A DNA stretch of 33,719 nucleotides from Azoarcus_F sp036734105. GTDB lineage: Bacteria > Pseudomonadota > Gammaproteobacteria > Burkholderiales > Rhodocyclaceae. Position 1 is the stretch's first letter. Every line of letters starts with the position of its first letter. Positions 7,199 through 15,900 of the stretch are shown in pieces. Under the pieces are notes generated by a model, which had not been told where the DNA came from, searched no databases, and saw only the letters and a program-made list of their open reading frames with translations. The translations under genes were made by a program, and so were the position numbers. Location of the stretch: assembly GCA_036734105.1 (NCBI GenBank), contig DAIMZH010000035.1, positions 1 to 33,719 on the forward strand. The letters run 5' to 3'.

Positions 7199-8401
7199 AT
7201 GTACGCAGAACGCGTTCTCTCCGGCATGCGCCCAACCGGGCGTTTGCATCTCGGCCACTATCACGGCGTCCTCAAAAACTGGGTGAAGCTGCAGGAGGAA
7301 TATCCCTGCCTGTTCTTCGTCGCCGACTGGCATGCGCTGACAACCAACTACGACTCACCGCAAGTCATCGAAGAAAGTGTGTGGGACATGCTGATCGACT
7401 GGCTGGCCGCCGGCGTTGACCCCAGCCAGGCCACCTTGTTCATCCAGTCGCGGGTGCCCGAGCACGCAGAATTGCATCTGCTGCTTTCCATGATGTGCCC
7501 GCTGGGCTGGCTGGAGCGCGTGCCGACCTATAAGGATCAGCAGGAGAAGCTTTCCAGCAAGGACTTGTCCACCTACGGGTTTCTGGGTTATCCCTTGCTT
7601 CAGTCGGCTGACATCCTGATCTACCGTGCCGACAAGGTGCCGGTGGGTGAAGACCAGGTGCCGCACGTGGAAATCACGCGTGAGGTGGCCAGACGATTCA
7701 ATCACTTGTATGGTCGTGAGCCCGGTTTCGAAGAGAAGGCGCAGGAGGCGGTTCGCAAACTCGGCTCCAAGCGCTCCCGACTTTATTACGAGCTGCGCAC
7801 CCGCTTTCAGCAAGAGGGCGATGAAAGCGCTCTCGATCGCGCCCACGCGCTGCTCGAAGAGGCCCAAAACCTCAGCATGGGTGACCGCGAGCGTTTGTAT
7901 GGTTATCTTGAAGGCAGCTCCAAGATGATTCTGGTCGAACCGGGTGCCCTGCTCACCAAGGCAGCACGCATGCCAGGGCTGGATGGGCAGAAGATGTCCA
8001 AGAGCTATGGCAACACCATCTTTCTGCGTGAAGAGCCAGACTCCGTCACCAAAAAAATCCGCACCATGCAGACAGACCCGGCGCGCGTGCGTCGAACCGA
8101 CCCGGGTGATCCGGCGAAGTGCCCGGTATGGCATTTTCATGAAATCTATTCTGATGACAGCACACGCGACTGGGTGCAAGGCGGATGCCGCAGTGCCGGC
8201 ATTGGCTGTATCGAATGCAAGCAACCGGTGATTGACGCGGTGCTGGCCGAACAGGCCGTGATGCGTGAGCGCGCCCAACCGTATCTTGAAGACCCGTCAC
8301 TGGTTCGCAACATGATCGCCGATGGGTGCGAACGCGCCAGAAAGCTGGCTCAGGAAACCATGCGTGATGTCCGGGACGCCATGGGTTTGTCGTATAGCTA
8401 A
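7199..8401 (+). CDS. trpS: Tryptophanyl-tRNA synthetase, long form with a four-cysteine motif
   Basis: This class I aminoacyl-tRNA synthetase of 400 residues charges tRNA-Trp. The HIGH-type motif is HLGHYHG within GMRPTGRLHLGH, and the KMSKS loop lies at residue 265 onward in GQKMSKSYGN. It is longer than the 334-residue E. coli enzyme and has an inserted helical segment around residues 175-235. The C-terminal domain has Cys308, Cys330, Cys337 and Cys340, spaced C-x21-C-x6-C-x2-C. This is close to the C-x22-C-x6-C-x2-C motif that binds a [4Fe-4S] cluster in Thermotoga TrpRS. Metal binding here is inferred. Confidence 0.96.
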   Translation: MYAERVLSGMRPTGRLHLGHYHGVLKNWVKLQEEYPCLFFVADWHALTTNYDSPQVIEESVWDMLIDWLAAGVDPSQATLFIQSRVPEHAELHLLLSMMCPLGWLERVPTYKDQQEKLSSKDLSTYGFLGYPLLQSADILIYRADKVPVGEDQVPHVEITREVARRFNHLYGREPGFEEKAQEAVRKLGSKRSRLYYELRTRFQQEGDESALDRAHALLEEAQNLSMGDRERLYGYLEGSSKMILVEPGALLTKAARMPGLDGQKMSKSYGNTIFLREEPDSVTKKIRTMQTDPARVRRTDPGDPAKCPVWHFHEIYSDDSTRDWVQGGCRSAGIGCIECKQPVIDAVLAEQAVMRERAQPYLEDPSLVRNMIADGCERARKLAQETMRDVRDAMGLSYS

Positions 8402-8450
8402 TGCCTTGATCGGCGGTCAGTCAGCACCGGCCGCTTGCTGAACAAGCCTG

Positions 8451-9281
8451 ATGACGCTCCAACTTGACCTGCCTCCCCACGAAACCGAAGCCGAGCGGGA
8501 GGCAGTGGCGCGCATCTATGGTCAGCCGCTGCTTGCGTTGCCGCATGATCTCTACATTCCACCGGATGCCCTGGAGGTCATGCTTGAGGCCTTCGAGGGG
8601 CCGCTTGATTTGTTGTTGTATCTCATCCGGAAGTCGAATCTGGACATCCTCGATGTGCCTATGGCGCCGCTCACCGACCAATATCTCACTTATGTCGAGG
8701 CCATGCGTCGCCACAACCTCGAACTGGCAGCAGACTATCTGCTGATGGCAGCAACCTTGCTCGAAATCAAGTCGCGCATGCTGTTGCCGCGCCCACCACG
8801 CGCGACTGACGATGAAGAGGGCGACCCCCGGGCAGAGTTGGTACGGCGTTTGATTGAATACGAGCAAATGAAGATGGCCGGCTTGCGCCTTGACGCTTTG
8901 CCGCGTGGTGGTCGGGATTTTGACTGGGTGGCAGTGGCGGTTACCGAGCGCTTGGTAGAGCGCTTGCCTGAAGTCAGCCTGCATGACCTGCAACTGGCAT
9001 GGTTGCGCATCATGAAGCGGGTGCAATTGACCCGCCATCACACGGTCCGGCGTGACGAGTTGTCGGTGCGTGAGCATATGTCCATGCTGCTCAGACGACT
9101 CGAAGGCGGCGGATTTGTGGTGTTTGAGTCGCTTTTCGACAAGTCTTTGGGGCCAGCCGGTGTGGTGGTTTGCTTTCTCGCAGTGCTCGAACTGGTCAAG
9201 GAGCGCATGGTGGACCTCACACAAAACGAGCCTTTTGCTTCCATCTATGTAAAACTCACCTATGCAAGCGACGACTCCTGA
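8451..9281 (+). CDS. scpA: Segregation and condensation protein A
   Basis: This 276-residue kleisin subunit of the Smc-ScpAB condensin has the expected features. The N-terminal region contains EAFEGPLDLLLYLIRKSNLDILDVPMAPLTDQYL in two conserved pieces. A helix AADYLLMAATLLEIKSRMLLPRP follows, and the C-terminal winged-helix part has VCFLAVLELVKERMVDL. ScpA bridges the Smc head and ScpB. About 45 residues precede the conserved start, which is common in proteobacterial homologues. It overlaps scpB by 20 bases, which suggests coupled translation. Confidence 0.95.
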   Translation: MTLQLDLPPHETEAEREAVARIYGQPLLALPHDLYIPPDALEVMLEAFEGPLDLLLYLIRKSNLDILDVPMAPLTDQYLTYVEAMRRHNLELAADYLLMAATLLEIKSRMLLPRPPRATDDEEGDPRAELVRRLIEYEQMKMAGLRLDALPRGGRDFDWVAVAVTERLVERLPEVSLHDLQLAWLRIMKRVQLTRHHTVRRDELSVREHMSMLLRRLEGGGFVVFESLFDKSLGPAGVVVCFLAVLELVKERMVDLTQNEPFASIYVKLTYASDDS

Positions 9282-9888
9282 CCTGTGCAAGCGCGTTATT
9301 GAGGCCGCGTTGCTGGCAGCCGACGAACCCCTGCCGGTAAACACACTGCGTGGGCTGTTTGAAACCGACCCAGGGCTGGATCTGGTCAGAAAGCTGCTCG
9401 ACGACCTTCGCGCCGATTGGTCTGACCGAGGTGTTGAGCTTGTCCAGCTTGCAAGCGGTTGGCGCTTTAGAACACGGGCAGAATATCAACCCTACCTCGA
9501 CCGTCTAAAGCAGGAACGGGCGCCAAGGTACTCCCGTGCCGTGCTGGAAACCCTGGCAATCATCGCCTATCGCCAGCCGGTGACTCGCGGTGATATTGAA
9601 GAGGTGAGAGGGGTGGCGGTGTCGCCTGGCGTGGTCAAGACGCTGGAGTCGCGTGGCTGGATCGATGTCGTCGGGCATCGTGATACGCCTGGCAGACCGG
9701 CGCTGTTTGCCACCACTAAACGTTTTCTCGATGACATGGGTTTGCGCTCGTTGACGGAGTTGCCAGCGCTGACCGATATAGAAAGGATAATGGAACTTGT
9801 CGATACGAAAGAAATTACGTTCGCCGCTGCGTCCCCCGACGAAGCCGACGGACCCCCGGCGGGCGCCGAGCCGCAGCCGGTCCGGTGA
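9262..9888 (+). CDS. scpB: Segregation and condensation protein B
   Basis: This 208-residue protein has the two winged-helix domains of ScpB. The first begins CKRVIEAALLAADEPLPVNTLRGLF. The second contains AVLETLAIIAYRQPVTRGDIEEVRGV, followed by LESRGWIDVVGHRDTPGRPALFATTKRFLDDMGL, both hallmarks of the family. ScpB dimers bind ScpA and regulate Smc activity. The C-terminal tail from about residue 180 is acidic, Ala/Pro-rich and probably disordered. The start lies inside the end of scpA, and the 3' end overlaps the longest possible rluB frame. Confidence 0.95.
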   Translation: MQATTPDLCKRVIEAALLAADEPLPVNTLRGLFETDPGLDLVRKLLDDLRADWSDRGVELVQLASGWRFRTRAEYQPYLDRLKQERAPRYSRAVLETLAIIAYRQPVTRGDIEEVRGVAVSPGVVKTLESRGWIDVVGHRDTPGRPALFATTKRFLDDMGLRSLTELPALTDIERIMELVDTKEITFAAASPDEADGPPAGAEPQPVR

Positions 9889-9937
9889 GGCGGCCGAGCC
9901 GTCTTCACCCAAGCTTGGTACAAGCGCCCGAGCCGAA

Positions 9938-10825
9938 ATGCGGTCGACTGAACGACGTCCGGATAGCGTGCGTCGCACTCCAGAAAACAGAGGCGAGGCG
10001 GCCGCGGAGCCCGAGCGCTTGCAAAAGGTGTTGGCCAGGCAAGGTGTAGGCTCTCGCCGTGAGGTGGATGAGTGGATCGCTCAGGGGCGTATCGAAGTCA
10101 ATGGTGAGGTGGCTGTGCCGGGCCAGAAGGTCGGGCCGGATGATCGCGTCAAGGTCAATGGTCTGTTTGTGTCCGTTCGCGCCACTGTCAGGGCACCGCG
10201 TGTGTTGCTGTATCACAAGCCCGAAGGCGAGATCGTATCGCGTGATGATCCTGAGGGGCGTCCCTCGGTGTTCGATCGTCTCCCGGTACTCAAAAGTGGC
10301 AGATGGATTGCGGTTGGGCGGCTGGACTTCAATACATCGGGTTTGCTGTTGTTCACCGACGATGGCACGTTGGCCAACCGGCTGATGCACCCCAGCTTTG
10401 AGCTGGAGCGTGAATACGCAGTCCGTTTGCTGGGAGAGCTTGACGAGACTCAGACCACTGCACTGCTCAGTGGAATACAGCTTGAAGACGGCGTGGCTCG
10501 CTTTGCCAGCTTGCGCGATGCCGGTGGTGAAGGCGCCAATCATTGGTACAGGGTGACCTTGTTTGAAGGCCGCAACCGTGAAGTCAGACGCATGTTCGAG
10601 TCGGTGGGCTTGATGGTGAGCCGACTGATGCGGGTCAGGTATGGTTCGATCGAACTGCCATCTCGTCTGAAGCGCGGCATGTGGATGGAGTTGCCCGAGA
10701 ACGATGCTCGTGATCTCGTCGGAATGCCACGTCGGCAGATCGCTGCGAGGCCAGGCCACGCCAAGGACGAACCCAAGGTGCACCGCACACGGCCTCGATC
10801 GACGCCCAAGCGCAAGGTCGAGTAG
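9938..10825 (+). CDS. rluB: 23S rRNA pseudouridine synthase RluB family
   Basis: The protein has an N-terminal S4 RNA-binding domain (LQKVLARQGVGSRREVDEWI) followed by the RsuA/RluB catalytic core. The core includes GRLDFNTSGLLLFTDDG with catalytic Asp130 and the motif GRNREVRRMFESVG. RluB makes the pseudouridine at position 2605 (E. coli numbering) in 23S rRNA. I use ATG 9938 (295 residues). The same frame extends to a TTG at 9797 that has AAGGA upstream and would add a basic, Arg/Pro/Ser-rich 47-residue leader overlapping scpB by 92 bases. The C-terminus is a basic tail (TPKRKVE). An intrinsic terminator follows. Confidence 0.92.
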   Translation: MRSTERRPDSVRRTPENRGEAAAEPERLQKVLARQGVGSRREVDEWIAQGRIEVNGEVAVPGQKVGPDDRVKVNGLFVSVRATVRAPRVLLYHKPEGEIVSRDDPEGRPSVFDRLPVLKSGRWIAVGRLDFNTSGLLLFTDDGTLANRLMHPSFELEREYAVRLLGELDETQTTALLSGIQLEDGVARFASLRDAGGEGANHWYRVTLFEGRNREVRRMFESVGLMVSRLMRVRYGSIELPSRLKRGMWMELPENDARDLVGMPRRQIAARPGHAKDEPKVHRTRPRSTPKRKVE

Positions 10826-10851
10826 GCGTTCTGCAGGCTTTGCAAGCATCG

Positions 10852-10880
10852 AAAACCCGGTTTCACAGACCGGGTTTTTT
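10852..10880 (+). terminator. Intrinsic terminator of the scpA-scpB-rluB transcription unit
   Basis: An eight-pair stem (10854-10861 with 10869-10876) and a seven-base loop are followed by a T run to 10880. It starts 27 bases after the rluB stop. Its loop contains the -35 box of the next promoter. Confidence 0.88.
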
Positions 10881-10890
10881 CGGTTATAAT
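10862..10890 (+). promoter_or_regulatory. Sigma-70 promoter of the rimP-nusA-infB operon
   Basis: TTCACA (10862-10867, five of six consensus bases) and a perfect TATAAT (10885-10890) are separated by 17 bases. The -35 box lies within the loop of the rluB terminator. Predicted transcription start is near 10897, giving an 86-base leader before rimP. Confidence 0.8.
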
Positions 10891-10947
10891 CAGAAAGCTA
10901 TGGTCGGTACGATTAACCGGCCGTTTCCAGTTGAAGTTAACAGGGAT

Positions 10948-10967
10948 GGGCGTTACGCCCTTTTTTT
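10948..10967 (+). terminator. Terminator-like attenuator in the rimP leader
   Basis: GGGCG (10948-10952) pairs with CGCCC (10956-10960) around a three-base loop and is followed directly by seven T (10961-10967). It lies between the promoter and the rimP ATG, so it could only act as an attenuator. The stem is short, which suits a factor-assisted terminator. NusA, encoded in this operon, is a candidate factor by analogy with the Bacillus nusA leader. Confidence 0.6.
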
Positions 10968-10982
10968 ATTTGTAGGAAGAGA

Positions 10983-11411
10983 ATGAACATCGAGCCTCTG
11001 GTCGAACAGGTCGTAGCTGGTCTCGGTTTTGAACTCGTCGATCTTGATATGTCGCCTAAAGGGCGCATGGTCCGGGTTTTTATCGATATCGAGCGTGGCA
11101 TCAATGTTGACGACTGCGCGGCAGTCAGCAATCAGCTTACGCGCGTTTTCGAGGTCGAAAACATCGATTATGACCGCCTGGAAGTCTCTTCTCCCGGGCT
11201 TGATCGTCCGCTCAAAAAGGCGGCTGATTTCGAGCGTTTTGCGGGCAGCGAGATTCAACTGAGGTTGAGTGTTCCGCTCGGAAATCAGCGCAACTTTATC
11301 GGGGTGCTCGCCGGGTTCCAGGATGGCAAGGTCAGGCTGACAACCGAAAAGGGCGAGCTTGAACTGCCATTTGATGATATTGAAAAAGCACGCCTGGTTC
11401 CCAGGTTTTGA
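10983..11411 (+). CDS. rimP: Ribosome maturation factor RimP
   Basis: This 142-residue protein has the RimP two-domain layout. The N-terminal alpha/beta part contains VAGLGFELVDLDM, RVFIDIERGINVDDCAAVSNQLTRVF in two conserved pieces, and VSSPGLDRPLKKAADFERFAG. The C-terminal small barrel ends in DDIEKARLVP. RimP assists 30S assembly. It is the first gene of the operon with nusA and infB. The ATG at 10983 follows GTAGGAAGAGA, a reasonable ribosome binding site. Confidence 0.96.
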   Translation: MNIEPLVEQVVAGLGFELVDLDMSPKGRMVRVFIDIERGINVDDCAAVSNQLTRVFEVENIDYDRLEVSSPGLDRPLKKAADFERFAGSEIQLRLSVPLGNQRNFIGVLAGFQDGKVRLTTEKGELELPFDDIEKARLVPRF

Positions 11412-11438
11412 GCACTCGGATTTGGAGGTTTTTAGATA

Positions 11439-12914
11439 ATGAGCCGCGAAATTTTGCTGCTTGTGGATGCGCTGGCACGTGAGAAGAACGTCAGCAAGGA
11501 AGTCGTTTTTGGGGCACTCGAAACTGCTCTGGCTTCAGCAACCAAAAAGCGTGTTCACGAAAACTCTGACGTCCGGGTGACGATTGACCGTCAGACGGGT
11601 GATTATCAATCGTTCCGCCGCTGGGTGGTGCTGCCTGATGAGGAGGTCAGCAATGATGAGGCCGAAATGGGCATTATCGACGCACGCGACGACGACCCTG
11701 ACATTCAGGTGGGTGACTACGTTGAAGAACCCCTTGAGCCTATCGACTTTGGTCGCGTTGGCGCACAGGCTGCCAAGCAAGTCATTCTTCAGCGCATTCG
11801 CGATGCCGAGCGCGAGCAGGTTCTCAACGACTTTCTGGAGCGCGACGAGCACCTCGTTTCGGGTAGCATCAAGCGCATGGATCGCGGTAACGCGATTATC
11901 GAGATCGGCCGTCTCGAAGCCGTGATTCCGCGCGATCAGATGATCCCGCGCGAGATTCTCCGGGTGGGTGACCGCGTTCGCGCCTATGTGTTGCGAATCG
12001 ATCGCAGCGGTCGGGGGCCTCAACTGGTCTTGTCCCGCACTGCACCGGAGTTTGTCAGCAAGCTGTTCGAGCTTGAAGTGCCTGAGATCGAAGACGGTTT
12101 GCTTGAGGTCAAGGCAAGCGCGCGTGACCCGGGCTTGCGTGCCAAGATTGCGGTCCAGTCACACGATCAACGTATTGATCCTGTTGGCACCTGCGTCGGT
12201 TTGCGGGGTTCCCGCGTTACTGCAGTCCGAAACGAGATCGCGGGCGAACAAATCGACATCATCGTGTGGGCAGCAGATCCCGCGCAGTTTGTGATCGCAG
12301 CCTTGCAACCGGCAGAAGTCGTGTCGATTGTCGTGGATGAAGAAAATCATTCCATGGATGTTGTCGTTGATGAAAACAATCTGGCCATCGCGATCGGACG
12401 AGGTGGGCAAAACGTCAAGCTCGCCTCGGAGTTGACTGGTTGGACCATCAATCTGATGAGCGAGGAAGAGTCTTCTAAGCGCACGGACTCCGAGCGCCAG
12501 ACAATGCGCAAAATGTTTATGGTCAAACTCGATGTGGACGAAGAACTCGCCGACATTCTTGTTGATGAGGGCTTCACGTCACTCGAAGAAGTAGCCTATG
12601 TGCCGCTTGCCGAGATGCTGGAGATCGAGGCGTTCGATGAAGATACTGTCAATGAGCTTCGCGAGCGCGCTCGCAACGTATTGCTGACCCAGGCGATTGT
12701 CACTGAAGAGCAGCTTGAGAAGGTATCCAACGATCTGCTGGAAGTCGAGGGTATGGAGCGTGATCTTGCCGCCACCCTGGCCCAGCACGATGTTCACACC
12801 AGGGATGATCTAGCAGACCTGGCAGTGGATGAACTGGTCGAAATGTCTGGCATAGATGCCGAGCAGGCGGCCGCGCTGATCTCAAAAGCGCGCGCCCACT
12901 GGTTCGAGGAATAA
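11439..12914 (+). CDS. nusA: Transcription termination/antitermination factor NusA
   Basis: This full-length proteobacterial NusA has 491 residues. It begins MSREILLLVDALAREKNVSKE (RNA-polymerase-binding N-terminal domain). It then has an S1 domain (LVSGSIKRMDRGNAIIEIG, about 135-200) and KH domains (VGLRGSRVTAVRNEIAGEQID and IGRGGQNVKLASELTGW). Two acidic helix-hairpin-helix repeats fill residues 365-491, as in E. coli NusA. NusA promotes pausing and hairpin-dependent termination and joins rRNA antitermination complexes. It follows rimP by 27 bases with a GGAGG site upstream. Confidence 0.98.
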   Translation: MSREILLLVDALAREKNVSKEVVFGALETALASATKKRVHENSDVRVTIDRQTGDYQSFRRWVVLPDEEVSNDEAEMGIIDARDDDPDIQVGDYVEEPLEPIDFGRVGAQAAKQVILQRIRDAEREQVLNDFLERDEHLVSGSIKRMDRGNAIIEIGRLEAVIPRDQMIPREILRVGDRVRAYVLRIDRSGRGPQLVLSRTAPEFVSKLFELEVPEIEDGLLEVKASARDPGLRAKIAVQSHDQRIDPVGTCVGLRGSRVTAVRNEIAGEQIDIIVWAADPAQFVIAALQPAEVVSIVVDEENHSMDVVVDENNLAIAIGRGGQNVKLASELTGWTINLMSEEESSKRTDSERQTMRKMFMVKLDVDEELADILVDEGFTSLEEVAYVPLAEMLEIEAFDEDTVNELRERARNVLLTQAIVTEEQLEKVSNDLLEVEGMERDLAATLAQHDVHTRDDLADLAVDELVEMSGIDAEQAAALISKARAHWFEE

Positions 12915-12926
12915 GGGAGGGAGTCG

Positions 12927-15900
12927 ATGGAACATACCACTGTTCAACAGTTTGCTGCAGAGCTCAAGATGCCGGCGCCGGCCTTGATCGAACAGCTTCA
13001 GCGCGCCGGTGTCTCAAACAAGGGCGTTAACGACTCTCTGACCGAGCAGGACAAGACGCAGTTGCTGGATTACCTGCGTCGTTCGCATGGCGAGGCACGC
13101 CCGAAGGGCAAGATTACGCTGACGCGACGTCAGACCTCGGAAATACGTTCAACCGATGCGACTGGCAAAGCCAGAACCGTTCAGGTTGAGGTTCGCAAGA
13201 AGCGGGTATTCGTCAAGCGTGACGAGTTGGTTGCCGAGGCAGCCGCTGCGGCTGCTGCGTCTGCGGAGACCGCTGCGGCAGGCAAGCCGACTGTTGATGC
13301 GCCACCGGCACAGGCTTCTGTTGCTGCTCCGGCTCCCGAGGCAAAGCTTGTAATGCCGGTCGAGGCGGCGACTTCTGTTGAGTCGACAGCTCCGGTCGGT
13401 ATTGTCGAGACCGCAGTGCAAGCCAGCAGGGCGTCCGAGCCGCAAGTGACTCAAGCCAGCCCCTCGAACGCAGCCGAGCCCGAAATCGTCAAGGCAGCAG
13501 AGCCTGTCAAGCAGCCAGTTGCAGCGGCTGTGCCGGTCGAGCCTGCCCCGGTCGAGCGATCTGCTCCCAGCACGGCTCAGAAGGCTATGCCTGCGAGTGG
13601 CGCTGCCAAACCGGCTGAGGGTGCAAAAAAACCACAGTCCGAGCGACAACAATCGGCGACTGGCGCAGCCAAGGCCGCACCGGAAGGCGGTCAGGACGCG
13701 CGACGCAAGGTTCGTGTCGCAAAACGCCCGGCCATGCCGTCGATTCTGAGTGACGAGGAGATTGCTTCGCGCGAACGTGAGGCTGCGCGCCAGCGTGCGC
13801 TGGTCGAGCGTCAGCAGGCTGGTCTGCGGCAGAGGCAGGAGCGTGATGCGTCTGCCGCTGCGGCCCGTGCTGCTGCAGAGGCCCGTCGCCTTGAAGAAAT
13901 CGAAAAGGTCAAACAGAAAGACAATCCCGAAGTGGTCCCCGTAAAAGCGGCGGTCGTGGAGAAAAAGCCGAGCAGTACCCTGCATCGTCCTAAGCGTGAA
14001 GCTGCGGCAGAGCCAGTTCGCAAAGAAGCGGTGAAGGAAGATCGCACTGCCAAGCCAGAGGGCGACTCCAAACGGCGTGGTTTGAAGACCCGTGGAGAAG
14101 TGGGTGCCACCAGCGGCTGGAAAGGCGGTCGCGCCGGGCGTGGCGGTCGCAGTGGACGCGGTGGTCGTGGCGGTGATCGCGACGAAAAGTCGTTTCAGGC
14201 TCCGGTAGAACCCATCGTGAGAGACGTGCATGTGCCGGAAACCATCACGGTGGCCGATCTTGCTCACAAGATGGCTGTCAAGGCTACCGAGGTCATCAAG
14301 ACCCTGATGAAGATGGGTTCGATGGTGACCATCAACCAGGTTCTGGACCAGGAAACCGCGCTTATTCTCGTCGAAGAGATGGGCCATCGCGCGCATGCTG
14401 CAAAACTTGATGATCCTGACGCTTTCCTTGATCACGCCGAGGAGCATCACGACTCGGTCTTGACCTCACGCGCCCCTGTGGTGACGGTGATGGGTCACGT
14501 TGATCACGGCAAAACCTCCCTGCTGGATTACATTCGCACCGCCAAAGTTGCGGCAGGCGAAGCCGGTGGTATTACGCAGCACATTGGTGCTTATCACGTA
14601 GAAACCCCGCGTGGCATGGTCACTTTTCTCGACACTCCGGGTCACGAGGCATTTACGGCCATGCGTGCCCGTGGTGCCAAGGCCACCGATATCGTCATTC
14701 TGGTGGTTGCTGCGGATGACGGTGTGATGCCACAGACCCGCGAAGCGATTCACCACGCTCAAGCGGCAGGCGTGCCCTTGGTGGTGGCGGTCAACAAGAT
14801 CGACAAACCCGACGCACATCCTGAGCGGGTCAAGCAAGAGCTTGTCTCAGAGGGCGTTGTGCCGGAAGAGTATGGTGGCGACGCCATGCTTGTGCATGTT
14901 TCTGCCAAGACCGGTCAAGGTATTGACAATCTTCTCGAGGCCGTCTTGCTTCAAGCCGAGGTTCTTGAGTTGACTGCGGCTGTTGATACTCCGGCCAAGG
15001 GTCTGGTTATCGAAGCGCGTCTCGATAAGGGGCGTGGTCCGGTCGCGTCACTGTTGGTGCAGTCTGGCACTTTGCATCGCGGCGACATGGTGCTTGTTGG
15101 TGCAACTTACGGCAAGATTCGCGCCATGTTGGACGAAAACGGCAAGCCCATTGAGTCTGCCGGACCATCCATTCCGGTCGAGATTCTCGGGCTGTCCGAT
15201 GTGCCGGCAGCCGGCGACGAGATGATCTCGCTGGCCGACGAGAAGAAGGCTCGTGAGATCGCCTTGTTCCGTCAAGGCAAATTCCGTGACGTCAAGCTCG
15301 CCAAGCAGCAAGCGGCCAAACTGGAAAATCTGTTTGAACAGATGGGTGAGGCAGAAGCCAAAGTGTTGCCGCTTATCGTCAAGGCCGACGTGCAGGGTTC
15401 TCAAGAGGCTTTGATCCAGTCACTGAACAAGCTCTCCACCCAGGAGGTGCGGGTTAACGTCATTCACGGTGCAGTGGGGGGTATCAGCGAGTCTGATGTC
15501 AACCTGGCACAGGCATCTGGAGCCGTCATCATCGGGTTCAATACGCGTGCCGATGCTGGCTCCCGTCGTCTGGCCGAAAACTACGGCGTCGAAATCCGTT
15601 ACTACAACATCATTTATGATGCTGTTGACGATGTTAAGGCTGCGCTTTCCGGCATGTTGTCGCCGGAGCAACGTGAGAACATTATCGGCCTGGTTGAGGT
15701 TCGACAGGTATTCCGTGTGCCCAAGGTGGGTGCTGTTGCCGGTTGTTACGTCAAGGAAGGTCAGGTCAAGCGCGGTTCGCATGTTCGTATCCTGCGCGAC
15801 CACGTTGTGGTGCACAGTGGTTCTCTTGAGTCGCTCAAGCGCTTCAAGGACGACGTCAAGGAAGTCAAGACCGGTTTCGAGTGCGGGTTGTCGATCAAGA

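Noticed and set aside
7355..8278. 307-codon minus-strand frame opposite trpS, and similar long antisense frames opposite scpA, rluB and rlmD
   Set aside because: All are shadows of well-supported plus-strand genes, with no ribosome binding site or family motif.
13149..14450. 433-codon minus-strand frame opposite infB
   Set aside because: It lies wholly antisense to a certain gene, is Arg/Leu/Ser-rich without motifs, and arises from the codon bias of the Ala/Glu-rich IF-2 linker.
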